This document shows positions 1 through 9,913 of a DNA stretch of 64,000 bases, piece by piece (positions within the stretch are counted from its first letter, which is position 1; the number at the start of each line of letters is the position of its first letter). A program made the position numbers and the translations under genes. The notes beneath the pieces were generated by a model, which was given only the letters and a program-made list of their open reading frames with translations, was not told where the DNA came from and did not search any database. Source of the DNA: Narthecium ossifragum (taxonomy: Eukaryota > Streptophyta > Magnoliopsida > Dioscoreales > Nartheciaceae); contig OY986972.1 of the NCBI GenBank assembly GCA_963920575.1, positions 13,218,010 through 13,282,009 of the forward strand, read 5' to 3'.

Positions 1-239
1 AACCTATAATCTAAAAAGAAAAATGAAAACCCACTACACTAGCATCTCTACAGCAAACCATCTCACCATGATAACAGAAAACCTAGAGAAGCAATCATCC
101 ACTAAAATATTCCTAAAGAAACAAAATCAGCATAACTCCCCAGGCATCATCCATCATTGTGCTAGGAAGAAGAAGAAGACTCGACCGAATCATAGTCACT
201 ATGCATCAGGGTTGGCGGATAAGCAGGGTCATCCGATGC
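1..239. other. No gene; 3' tail beyond the element A ORF
   Basis: AT-rich sequence downstream of the stop codon of the minus-strand ORF that ends at 240. I see no coding potential that continues element A and no LTR or MITE terminus. It most likely belongs to the same unidentified segment that supplies the Ser/Pro-rich C-terminus of that ORF. The window edge cuts it. Confidence 0.5.
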
Positions 240-1898
240 CTATGGTGACTCAGGAGGCGTCAGAAGAACATGATCAATGAGGGAACGTGGTGGCACTACG
301 ATCGTTGAACTGCCGGGAGTCTGGAAAGATACCCAGGGATCATCAAGGTCTGGAGCATGTTGAATGTCATATACGATGTGGGAAAACAAATCCGTAAGAG
401 GTAATGGCTCGTAAAACTCAACACCAACGGGATATTCATTAGATGAGCCGACAGGTGCAGAAGAGTCAGAAATTACCCTTGGTGGAAAACATAAGACCGT
501 TGGTGGTGATGGTGGTGGCGTGGAGATAGCAGTGCTCATAGAGTCATCGTCAGAAGAGAACCAAGATGCTTGTGACAGTGGGGATCCAGGCGCAAAATCT
601 GACATTGGGGAATGGAACGGACTACCAGCAAAAGAGTAGGATGAGTGGCTCGATGGAGACGTGAATAATAAAATCCGGCCACTGCTATCAAAAATTGGGT
701 AAATAATATCGGCATCTAAAAGTTTCACTACCTCTTTTTTTTCCACCTCTTTGATATTAGGATTAAGGCGGCGTTGCATTTCCCTAACAGTTTTAGATTC
801 ATCCTCGAGATGAATCTTGTGCATGCAAATCGAAGTGTCAATACCTTTCAAATTAGCCACAGACAAACCTATGGCTTTCCTATGTTGTTTCAGAACCTCT
901 ATAAGTTGACTCTCCTGATCGTTTGAAAGTGAAGAAGAGATGACAACATGAAGAGAGAAATCTGATCCTAGAAAAACATATTTTAGCGTTTTAGGTAGTG
1001 GTTTTAATTCTAAATCAGGTGGTGCTTCCAGTGAAGAAGGTGCAGGAGTAGAAGAGAGTGGTGGGAGGGGTTCAACCATCCAAGAAAGAGATTCAATCGC
1101 CGTTGTGTCCATACCAATTGATCGGCTGTCTGGCCTATCGACCGGTATATCTGAGATGTGTGTTTTGATGTCATCTTTCGATTGTGCAATTTCTAACATA
1201 ACATCATCATCATTATCAGAGTCATAATCATGCAAAATATCAGAGAATTCATTAGAAATCGTGGTATGTGATCTAGTATCGATACATTCAATTAAAGTAT
1301 AAACAGTATAACATTCATCATTATCATGCTCAGGCAAACATGTAGTTTTGAAAATATTCAATTTCACATGCATATGTCCAAACGAAACATTTATAACACC
1401 AATTCGATAATTTATGCAAGCATTTGTTGTGGCCAAAAAGGGACGTCCTAAGATAATAGGTATAGTCTTTTGGCAGTGGCCAGTGGGCTCCATATCCAAG
1501 ACAACAAAGTCAACAGAAAAGAAAAAATTGTCCACCTTAACTAAAACATCTTCTAATATACCTCTAGGAGTCTTAATTGATCTATCAACTAATTGCAGAA
1601 TTACTGGTGTCTTTTTAAGCTCTCCCATACCAAATTCCGTATAAAGGCAATAGGACATAAGGTTTACACTGGCACCTAAATCAAAAAGGGCACCATTTAT
1701 ATGATAGTCTCCTATACAACAAGGTATGGTGGGGGTACCATGATCCTTCAGTTTGGGTGGTGTATCATGTTTTAAAATCGAACCGACTTGCTCTGTGAAA
1801 AAAATCATTTTTGGAAACTTTGGATTTGGCATGGCGTTTATGGGTACACAGATCCTTAAGAAATTTAGCATAAGAAGGGATCTGATAGATAGCATCAA
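240..1898 (-). pseudogene. Element A: Athila-like protease and RT start, fused to an unknown Ser/Pro-rich tail
   Basis: Open for 552 codons on the minus strand. The N-terminal part is a retropepsin of the plant Athila type. Its active-site motif is DLGAS (1668-1682), where most retropepsins have DTG/DSG, followed by the usual flap and ILGRPFLAT block (residues about 60-170). About 150 acidic linker residues follow, then the opening of a reverse transcriptase (HKIHLEDESK, RRLNP, KLLDADIIYPIFDS). Near 672-680 the RT stops matching and the frame continues into about 140 residues rich in Ser, Pro and Asp, ending LLTPPESP. The catalytic RT core, RNase H and integrase are absent, so this is a truncated pol. 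The protein is inferred only; no expression evidence can be seen. Confidence 0.85.
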
Positions 1899-2354
1899 GC
1901 AAAGGTATGTTTATATTGACTTGTTTAAAGGTCTCAAGGATTTCTTCAATGGTCTTTCAGGACTTCAAGGTTGGAGAAGGGTCCTTGAGGGCTGCAGGAA
2001 AATGTACTTTTGTAATGTATTTAGCTGAATCATGCTCTCTAACATCAGTTGAATCATAATCAGGTGGAAGATAAGGGTCATCTCGGGATGGCCGATTGAT
2101 CGTCTGATCGGGCGATCGATCGTCTGATCGAGCGATCGATCATCTGATCGGACGATTGATAGTTTCACCAATTTGGTAATCTACGATTTTTCCACTTCTA
2201 AGGGTCACAACAGCTTTCGCACTCTCAAAGTTCTGACTTTCTACATAAAGCGGACCTCTTTGGTTGGTCACAGGTAGACTTGGCAAGTGTCCTTCCTCTC
2301 TTTTTGATAAGGTGTTAGAGAGTTGGCCCAACGAGTTCTCAAGTTTAGCAATGG
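1899..2354 (-). pseudogene. Element A: gag C-terminus
   Basis: Minus-strand continuation of element A gag up to the L1 insertion point. Recognisable blocks are LGQLSNTLSKREEGHLPS, FESAKAVVTLRSGK and a capsid-protease linker (NINIPLLDAIYQIPSYAKFLKDL) just before the protease, all typical of Athila-like gag. Frame breaks occur around 1940 and 2150. Positions 2088-2165 are a run of GATCG(A/T)YC repeats lying inside the reading region. The same gag resumes at 13428 beyond the L1/T1 insertion; reading across the ATTGG duplication gives a continuous gag sequence. Confidence 0.85.
2088..2165. repeat. GATCGATC-type tract inside the gag linker
   Basis: Tandem alternation of GATCG, GATCGATCG and CTGATCG units, each partly self-complementary, inside the gag-protease linker of element A. 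In the minus frame it encodes an Arg/Ser/Asp-rich stretch (SDDRSLDQTIDRPIRRSIG). The same palindrome type is otherwise found in the LTR promoters of this window. Confidence 0.8.
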
Positions 2355-2724
2355 ATTGGTGATGAGTGCATGAAAGTGCATTCTGAACAACCTTATAACC
2401 ATCTCAATTGCTAGATTATTATCCTTAATCAGCATCTTTATTACTATTTTTATATCTATATGTTGCTTCACATGGTTGTTTGGAAAATGCAGGAAATTTG
2501 AGCTAAAATAAGCTGAAAAGAGTATATGGATCAACTTCAAAAATTAATCTGTACCTTCTCATGAAGAACCAGATGGTGTGCCATATATGATTGGAAAGCT
2601 CTTGAAGTCTAGATTCTGGAGAACTTTACGGTTCGTGATTCCGAGTTTCCTAGAGGAAGTTACGGCAATTTTATTACCGATGGCGCAGTCTGAAGGGCAG
2701 AACCGAAAATAAGCTGGAAGTCCG

Positions 2725-3077
2725 AGCGATCCGCCGATCGATCGGACCACGCAAAAACGTGACAGAGCATCTGTTTTTCAGCCACAACGCATCCGATCGA
2801 TCCCTCCATCGCTCCTATAGCGTCCGATCGATCCGACACTAATGGTCCGATCGATCGGACTCGGAAAAAGCCAAAAACAGCGGATTTTTACTCAACCGAT
2901 CGATTCAACACTCATAATTCGATCGATCGAACTTGAGGATTAAAGGGTGACAAAACGTATGCTTTTTAGAGGAGCAGAGTTCGATCGATCCGTCCATCGA
3001 TCGGACTCGGGCGTAAATAGAAGATTGGAGATTTCAAGAGACCGATCGATCCAACACCCCCGAGGGGGATCGATCGG
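2725..3077. promoter_or_regulatory. L1: array of CGATCGATCG palindromes in U3
   Basis: About nine copies of (C)CGATCGATC(G/C) are separated by 20-60 bp, for example near 2736, 2792, 2824, 2850, 2900, 2921, 2982, 3043 and 3067. Each is a perfect or one-mismatch palindrome. The array stops about 60 bp upstream of a TATAAATA box at 3140, where U3 enhancers would sit. A regulatory role is inferred from position only. Confidence 0.6.
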
Positions 3078-3139
3078 ACGTTCCCAGTGAATTAAATCAA
3101 CGGGTTAGATCAAATCCGTTGATGGAGAGACTTTGGGGC

Positions 3140-3147
3140 TATAAATA
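3140..3147 (+). promoter_or_regulatory. L1: TATA box (TATAAATA)
   Basis: Perfect TATAAATA about 780 bp into the LTR, just downstream of the palindrome array. The equivalent box at 22593 in the LTR of element B supports it as the LTR promoter. Confidence 0.65.
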
Positions 3148-3479
3148 GGACTCTTTCTAGGGTTTGAGGGGGACTTCTTGGACGTTTTTGGAGGCTCTTT
3201 TCAGGACTTTTTCAAGAGGAAGAAGATGAAGACATCTCCATCCATGGCCGAGTAATCCGCGGGCATGGCGGACGGATGATCTAGCGAGGATTAGGGTTTT
3301 TTCTCCAACAATGGTTTATAGTTTTTAATCTTCATTGTTAAACTCTTTTCTATGTATTGGATCTTCAAATATTATTTTCAGATTATAGATTTCTATGTGG
3401 ATGATTAATATTATGAATCCAGTCATGCTTCTTTCATGATCTTATAATCCCATAGTCTTCTCTTTTGCTTCTCCTACCA

Positions 3480-3715
3480 AGTCTTACGAGACCTTTGCTA
3501 TACATTGCCCGTAGTGACAGCTGGTATTGTATATTCTTAGGGATCTGGTAAGACAAGGTTAGGGCTCTATCCCGTGAGAACTTTGCTATGCATTGCCGAT
3601 TGTGAGAGTTGGTATTGTGTATTCTTAGGGATCCGGTTAGAGTTAGGGCTTTGTCCCGATGAACTTTTGCTGCGCGTTGCCTGTAGTGACAGCCGGTATC
3701 GTGTATTCTTAGGTT
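3480..3715 (+). repeat. L1: three imperfect tandem units in R/U5
   Basis: Three units of roughly 80-90 bp share 'ttgcta(t/c)gcattgcc', '(a/t)gtgacag(c/t)yggta' and 'gtattcttagg'. The LTRs at about 22910-23060 and, reversed, 39290-39430 carry only two units, so copy number varies between members of the family. Confidence 0.7.
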
Positions 3716-4130
3716 TGGTTGGATGAAGTTAGAACTATAAAAAGGAAGAACCAATCATAGGAAGAGACATTTATATTTTATCAGATTCATAATTCTTTAT
3801 CTTCCGGTTAAGGTGATTGGGATGTGAATCCCTTAACTGAGTATCATATGAACCGTTGAGAAGAGAAGAACCTAAATCCGAGTGAAGTGATTCCTGAAGC
3901 CTAGCCCTATCAAAAGCCTGATATGTGAGGACCTGCCCCTCTACCCCTGTGGCTCGTTGTAGACCGCAAGGGCAATTTGGTAAATTGCGCCTTGTTGGTT
4001 TGTTTCACACCCGCGTGTGCACACACTGGCCTTGTATGTGTTAGTGTTTGTTTAAACTGGCTAGGTGGACCCGGGATCGGAAGATCCCAGCTCGGGCGCG
4101 CGGAAGCTTGCCGTTGGGCAGCTGACGACC

Positions 4131-4236
4131 CTTGAGCGATCGATCGCTCCTTGGAACGATCGATCGGATTCGTGAGCGAGTCGGTTGGTTTTGACCCGGG
4201 GCGATAACGATCGATCGCTCCTTGGAGCGACTGATC
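4131..4236. promoter_or_regulatory. T1: GAGCGATCGATCGCTC palindromes in the LTR
   Basis: Three palindromes with a CGATCGATCG core: a 16 bp perfect GAGCGATCGATCGCTC near 4134, ACGATCGATCGG near 4158, and CGATCGATCGCTCC near 4208, followed by a degenerate copy. They are repeated at 11020-11125 in the 3' LTR. They lie about 210-310 bp into the LTR. I see no TATA box directly downstream; a long pyrimidine tract follows instead. Confidence 0.6.
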
Positions 4237-4304
4237 GGAATCGCGTCGGTGGCTTTTCTGCTTCCCGAGGACGGCCACCGACGGCCGTCGTTCTCCCTTG
4301 TCAG

Positions 4305-4450
4305 AGGGGGGGAGGACTTTCCCTCCCCTCCCCTCACTTTCTTCCCCTTTCCCCGGCTTTTCCCTCCCCCTTTCCCCTCTTTTCTTCCCCTCCTCTTCCT
4401 CCTTCTCCTCTCTTTCTTCTTCCTCTTTTCTTCTTCTCCCGAGAGCCCTG
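4305..4450 (+). repeat. T1: polypyrimidine tract in the LTR
   Basis: About 145 bp of nearly pure C/T (runs of CCCCTCCC, CTTCCCC, CTTCTTCC), repeated in the 3' LTR (about 11195-11340) and in related form in T6 (34890-35000) and T7 (41880-41990). It generates long Ser/Pro/Leu or Arg/Lys/Gly frames on both strands that are not genes. It is probably the transcript leader. Confidence 0.7.
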
Positions 4451-5892
4451 TTTTTCCCCTGTTTCCGGCAGCCACCTTTCTCACCTCCGTTCTCCCTCCT
4501 CCGGCCATCTTTTCCGGTGTTCTTTGGCTCGTTGGATTCGTGACAACGAGAGGAAGATCCTTCAAGAGGTTTGGCAGCTTGTTGGTGATCAAATCGCGGG
4601 GAATCAGCCGAGGAAAGCGCAGCTAGGTAGGGTTATACCTACTGATGGTTAAGTTGGATCTTGAATCCGACGTCGTTTGGATGTCGGATCGACGGGATCA
4701 TTTAGCCCCTAAGTAGAGGCATTGGGTGTTTTTGAATATAATATTATATTTCGGAATATAATATTATATTGTGTTTTGTTCATCATCGTTTTCGGGGTTG
4801 CTTCCCGTTGCAGGAGTCTGCGGTCGACGGTCGTGGTACCGTCGTAATGCCGGGACCCGCTGCGGATCGGCTGGCAGCGATCGGTAGTACCGCTGCAGCG
4901 ATCCGGTTGACTTATATGATATTTGTCATACTGTTGCATGCCTATCTCCTGTTTGTGTATGTCATAACATGCATTGTTGATTGTGCATTAGTTGCATTGG
5001 TTAGGGCGTGGGTGATCCTTGGGTCCCCGTCTCGAGGCTGGAAACTCGGACTTAGCCCTAGGACCGGGGTTGGGTAGTTTGGACCCAGTTTGAATTGTGG
5101 TGTCCAGTCAAACTTAATGATAGGCTTAGATGACTGGTACACTTATGGCTTGATGATTGTAGAGGTCGTGTCGGCCTTGAGTCGGATCTGAGGTGTAGCC
5201 GGTGTCCGGCTTTTCTTAAAACTCTTGAGTAGAGGTTTTGCCTACTCAGTGGTATCTCTTCCCACCAAACAGTGTTCAATGTCCTGTTGAGAGTCAGCAG
5301 TGCCGTTTCCTGCTACTGAGTGTGACCCGACATATGACCAGCCCGGCTGGAAGATCATGATCGGGGCCTCAGGGACACGCGGTGGGGTTATGGGACCCCT
5401 GTATACACCCAAATCCTACTTGAGGGCGACACTATTGCGTTTCCCTCTTCCTTCTATGTGTCGTAGTGTAGATCCCTACTGAGCTTAGTGCTCACTCCTA
5501 CCCGGGCTGCGTTTTGCAGGTGCAGGCGGCAGTTCCTCTTCTGTGGCCCCTACCGGGCAGTTGGACGGCGGTGCGGCGGCACCTGGTGGCTTTTGAGAGG
5601 TGGCGACATTTACCCTTTTTACCCTTATGTTAGATAGTCTCCTACGGGAGTGATGTTGTACTTTGAATTTTCCCCTCTCCGAGGATTTGTATATATTAGC
5701 ACTTGAGTTTTTAATCTGAGGTTCGAGGTTTTGCAAATTATTATTATTGTTTAATTTTGAGGGTGTTTTGGTGAATTGTTAGGGAGACCAATAGGTTAGA
5801 GGGAACCCTCGTCGTTCTTTTTCCGCGTTGGTTAGGTTCCGGTTCGCGTCGCCCGGCCCGGTTGGGCTTTCGCGGGTCGGGACGCGACAGCT

Positions 5893-5904
5893 TGGTATCA
5901 GAGC
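5893..5904 (+). other. T1: primer binding site (tRNA-iMet)
   Basis: TGGTATCAGAGC starts 4 bp after the LTR end at 5889. It is complementary to the 3' end of plant initiator methionine tRNA, the standard primer of Tekay-type elements. Confidence 0.92.
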
Positions 5905-6090
5905 ATAGGCTGTAGATCCCAGGGTTTAGGATCAGGATTCGGTTGAGACTGAGCGTGAAATGGGTTAGTTCTATGTCTAGAACATCCGTGCATGCTCATT
6001 TTGTTGTGTTGTGCTTTTCCGCTTTATGTTGTGCTGCTTTGTCTTGGGTTTCTGACGAGTGAACGCTCGTTGTCGTTGGTGATTGCACAG

Positions 6091-7308
6091 ATGTCGGGAG
6101 CTCGAGTCCGACCTACGGTTGTTGGTCGCGGTGGGGCACGACCTGGTCGACTCGCCCGACCAGACGGGGTAGCACCTGTCAGGACGGTCAGAGCTCGACG
6201 GACTGGACCATCACCAGCGACGGTTGCGGTCGCACGGGAGGAGGCTCCTCTCGCCGAGGAGGGGGTCCTCGCTCCGGTCGACTGGCGGGCCGCGGCAGCG
6301 GTCATGATGGACTTCCAGCGGCTGAACCAGCCTAGGTTCAGCGGTGAGACTGGAGATCCGACCACGGCAGACGGCTGGCTCCGAGGAGTCACGCGCGTTC
6401 TCGACGCTCTCTTCGTCGGGGATGACCGGATCTGGGTCACCCTTGCGGCGTTCCAGCTTGATGGTGACGCCCTTGACTGGTGGTGCACTGCCCAGCACAC
6501 CAGTGACGGAGAGGATCCGACGTGGGAGGAGTTCAGGGCGTTGTTCTGGGACGCGTACTTCCCGGAGAGTACGCGTGACGCCCTGTCTCACGAGTACCAG
6601 TCCCTCTTGTAGGGTACTCGCATTGTGCAGCAGTATGCCAACCGGTTTACGCACTTGGTCCGTTTCGCGGGGGCAGTGGCAGCAGACCCAGTGGTCAGGG
6701 CACGGCAGTTTGAGTGGGGTCTTCGTTCAGAGATCAGGCGCCAGACGTGTTCCCACCGCTTCCAGACGTACACAGCAGTTCTGAACTGCGCCTTAGTTGT
6801 GGAGGCGCAGTCGCAAGACGAGAGACGCCGGGCAGTTCCACCGGCAGTCTCTACCAGCTCATAGCAGCAGCGACCCCAGGGCAGAGGGGGGTTCGGTAGG
6901 GGGCAGTCGAGGCGTCAGCGGCCCTTTCAGAGGCGGCCGCAGCGTGCACCGCAGTACCAGCAGCCACTACCGAGCCCACCAGCCCCGTTTCTACTGACGG
7001 CCGGGCCATCTGGGCAGGCGTCGTCAGGGGGGGACCAGGGACGACAGCCAGGCGCGTCAGTCACTTGCTACCTGTGCGGGCAACCGAGGCACTACCGTAG
7101 AGACTGCACTTCGCGAGGAGCGCAGGGCGCTATGCCGCCAGGCAGTAGAGGCGGAGGGTCCGGTGCCTGGCAGGGGAGCGGGGGTGGACGCGGGCCGGGG
7201 CGTCCCAGAGGCAGAGGCGGCCAGCGGGGGCAAGTGTTTGCCCTCCCAGTTCGCGAGCGGCAGGACACCGTCCAGCTGTATCAGTCGCCACCACAGTACC
7301 AGTAGCCA
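6091..7308 (+). pseudogene. T1: gag with CCHC zinc knuckle
   Basis: One frame from ATG 6091 continuing directly into pol. An Arg/Ala/Gly-rich N-terminus is followed by the retrotransposon gag capsid domain (FQRLNQPRFSGETGDP ... WLRGVTRVLD ... LAAFQLDGDALDWW ... FRALFWDAYFPES). After the first stop it continues with QQYANRFTHLVRFAG, then a Gln/Gly-rich linker and a CX2CX4HX4C knuckle (CYLCGQPRHYRRDC, 7066-7107). In-frame TAG codons occur at 6610, 6862 and 7303, each replacing what looks like a CAG (Gln) codon. Apart from these the frame is intact. Confidence 0.93.
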
Positions 7309-8613
7309 TTGCAGTACGAGCAGCCGCAGCAGTATCAGCAGGCAGCGGCAGAGCCAACCGTCCTCAGAGGTATCTTTCAGCTTTCTAGTTCTTTAGTAGA
7401 TGTGCTGATAGACTCTGGGGCGTCTCATTCCTATATTGCTAGCATGTGTGTGGCATCGCTAGGATTAGAGACGAGTTGGCTAGAGGTGGCACAGTCTGTA
7501 GATTCACCGATCGGAGGCACAGTCAGGGTAGACCGGGTCTGCCGATCTTGTTCTTTGGAGGTTGGAGACCTCCGTGTCTGTCTAGACCTGCGGGTGCTAG
7601 ACATGACAGGCTTCGATGTGATACTCGGTATGGACTGGTTAGCAGCATACCGAGCTATCATCGACTGTGGTCGCCGGAGGGTGGTCGCTTGGACACCCGA
7701 CGGGACACAGTTTGTGTTGTTGGGGGATCGGTTTTCAGCCGATTCCTTTGCTTGTGGTGTGGGGAGGCGTGGCAGCGAGCTTTCAGCCTTGCTGGCCAGC
7801 CTGTCCCTGTTTGGGTCAGAGGGAGTGCAGCAGAGCAGTTTCCCCAGGATCGTGTGCGACTACACCGACGTGTTTCCCGAGGTGTTGCCCGGGCTTCCAC
7901 CGCCCAGAGAGGTCGATTTTGAGATCGACCTGGTACCGGGTACCGCACCGATCTCTCTCCCAGCTTTCAGGATGGCACCAGCAGAGCAGAGTGAGTTGAG
8001 GACCCAGCTAGACGAGCTTACCAGCAGAGGTTTCATCCGTCCCAGCATGTCTCCCTGGGGGGCGCCAGTGTTGGTCGCGAAGAAGAAGGACGGTACCCTT
8101 CGACTTTGCATAGACTACAGGCGGCTCAACAGGGTGACGGTGAAGAATCGGTATCCAATGCCGAGGATCGACGACCTGTTTGACCAGTTGAGAGGATCTT
8201 CAGTGTTCTCGAAGATCGACCTCCGCACCGGCTACCACCAGTTGAGGGTTCAGGATTGCGACATCCCGAAGACGACTTTTCGGACTCGGTACGGCCTGTA
8301 CGAGTTCGTGGTGATGCCGTTTGGGCTGACGAACGCACCAGCAGCGTTCATGGATCTCATGCAGAGGATCTTCCGGCCTTTCCTAGACGAGTTCGTGGTG
8401 GTGTTCGTCGACGACATCCTTATCTACTCCCGGTCAGAGGCGGAGCACGACAGACACTTGGCGACAGTGTTGCAGCTACATAGGGAGCATCGGCTTTATG
8501 CCAAGGCTTCCAAGTGCGAGTTCTGGCTTGCACAGGTGGGATTCCTTGGACACGTGGTGTCGGCAGCAGGGATCTCAGTTGACCCGGCCAAAGTCGAGGC
8601 AGTGGTACAGTGA
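7309..8613 (+). pseudogene. T1: pol, protease and reverse transcriptase
   Basis: 434 codons in the gag frame. The retropepsin motif DSGAS is at 7411 (residue 35), with the ILGMDWL block about 70 residues later. RT blocks in order are [26 protein letters not shown] (Asp at 8113), [29 protein letters not shown] and the catalytic FVDD at 8404 (residue 366), then [16 protein letters not shown] core residues look intact. It ends at TGA 8611, which replaces the Trp expected before RP-TV-E; the next ORF continues in the same frame. Confidence 0.95.
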
Positions 8614-9031
8614 CAGAGACCGAGAACAGTGTTTGAGGTCCGTAGTTTCTTAAGCCTGGCGGGTTACTACAGGCGGTTCATGCGGAACTTCTCCAGAGTT
8701 GCCGGACCGTTGATCAGAATGACACAGAAGGCCGTCCCGTTCGTGTGGGATGATGCTTGTGAGCGAGCCTTCGTGGAGCTGAGGACGAGGTTGACCAGTG
8801 CACCGGTGCTGATCGTCCCTGAGCGAGGTGTTGGTTACAGTGTTTACTGTGACGCCAGCGGTGAGGGTTTGGGGTGTGTCCTCATGCAGGAGGGCCACGT
8901 AGTTTCCTATGGTTCTCGTCAGCTGAAGAACCATGAGAGGAACTACCCGACTCACGACTTGGAGCTAGGCGAAGACCTGGCGGCATTATCTCTATGGCGA
9001 GAAGTTCTCAGTCTTCTCGGACCATAAGAGT
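8614..9031 (+). pseudogene. T1: RT connection and RNase H N-part, frameshifted
   Basis: In frame with the upstream RT after the [28 protein letters not shown], then RNase [16 protein letters not shown] (catalytic Asp at 8851) and [22 protein letters not shown]. Close to 8965-8985 a small deletion that is not a multiple of 3 removes the residues normally following DLEL. The coding frame moves to frame 2, where [17 protein letters not shown] resumes. The frame 1 read-through stops at 9027. Confidence 0.9.
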
Positions 9032-9913
9032 TTGAGGCACGTTTTCACCCAACGTGACCTCAACCTGAGGCAGCGACGCTGGATGGAGCTACTGGAGGAC
9101 TACGACTTCGAGTTGCATTACCATCCTGGTAAAGCAAACGTCGTAGCAGACGCGCTGAGCAGACAGGCGAGAGACACCAGAGCAGCAGTTGCAGGGTTGT
9201 CAGCGCGGCAGTGGCAGGCTCTAGAGACGGCGGGTCATTTGGGGCTCGAGTTTGAGGATCGGGGATCCAGCGGCTTCCTCTACGCAGTGCAGATTATGCC
9301 AGCAGTTCTAGCCAGAGTGTTGGAGGCACAGCACAGTGACCCAGAGCTCGAGGAGTTACGCACAGCAGCGGGCACGGAGGGCGCAGACGGAGACTGGACA
9401 ATATCGCCAGACGGAGGGCTACGGTTCCGAGGCAGAGTAGCGGTTCCAGCAGATCCAGTTCTTCGAGACGACGTTCTACGAGAGTTCCACCACTCACGCT
9501 TTGCAGTTCATCCCGGCGGCACCAAGATGTACCAGGATCTTCGGCGACAGTTCTGGTGGCGCGGGATGAAGAGGGCAGTGACGGAGTTCGTATCGCGCTG
9601 CCTTACCTGTCAGAAGGTCAAGGTAGAGCACCAGCGGACTCCGGGGTTACTACAGCCGCTTCCACTAGCTGAGTGGAAGTGGGAACACATCACGATGGAC
9701 TTCGTGACCGGGCTACCGAGATCTCCTAGGGGGAATGACGCGATTTGGGTTATCATTGATCGATTGACCAAATCGGCGCACTTCCTGCCTATGCGGGTGA
9801 CAGACTCGACGGACAGGTTGGATAGCTTGTACGTCAGAGAGGTGGTCAGACTACACGGAGTTCCAGTTTCTATCGTGTCAGACCGTGACCCTAGGTTCAC
9901 CAGCAGGTTCTGA
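9032..9913 (+). pseudogene. T1: RNase H C-terminus and integrase core
   Basis: 293 codons in frame 2. [32 protein letters not shown] ends RNase H. The integrase HHCC zinc domain follows (HHS... at 9488, H in VHPGG, CLTC at 9599-9613). The catalytic core has the first Asp in [11 protein letters not shown] (9698) and the second in [12 protein letters not shown] (9881). The ORF ends at TGA 9911, which replaces the Trp that normally follows SRF. Confidence 0.95.

Larger units (their letters stand above)
3924..5889 (+). repeat. T1: 5' LTR (1966 bp)
   Basis: TGTGAGGACCTGCCCC...GACGCGACA. It aligns with the 3' LTR end to end except for one block of 456 bp present only in the 3' LTR (11521-11976) and a few small indels. 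The missing block lies between two copies of TACCTACTG and the 5' LTR keeps a single copy (4636), a microhomology deletion. It contains the U3 palindrome cluster at 4131-4236 and a polypyrimidine tract at 4305-4450. Confidence 0.95.

Noticed and set aside
4041..4652. Overlapping ORFs of up to 183 codons on both strands (also 10929-11558)
   Set aside because: They lie in T1 LTRs, are Arg/Lys/Gly- or Ser/Pro/Leu-rich from a pyrimidine tract, appear in several frames at once and match no family.
5893..5904. tRNA gene fragments at the PBS positions (5893, 38877, 44840, 61854)
   Set aside because: Only 12-18 bp complementary to tRNA 3' ends, placed next to LTR ends; these are primer sites, not tRNA genes.
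6024..6784. Minus-strand and frame-2 ORFs of 146-158 codons over gag
   Set aside because: Shadows of the GC-rich T1 gag frame; the real frame has the capsid and CCHC motifs.
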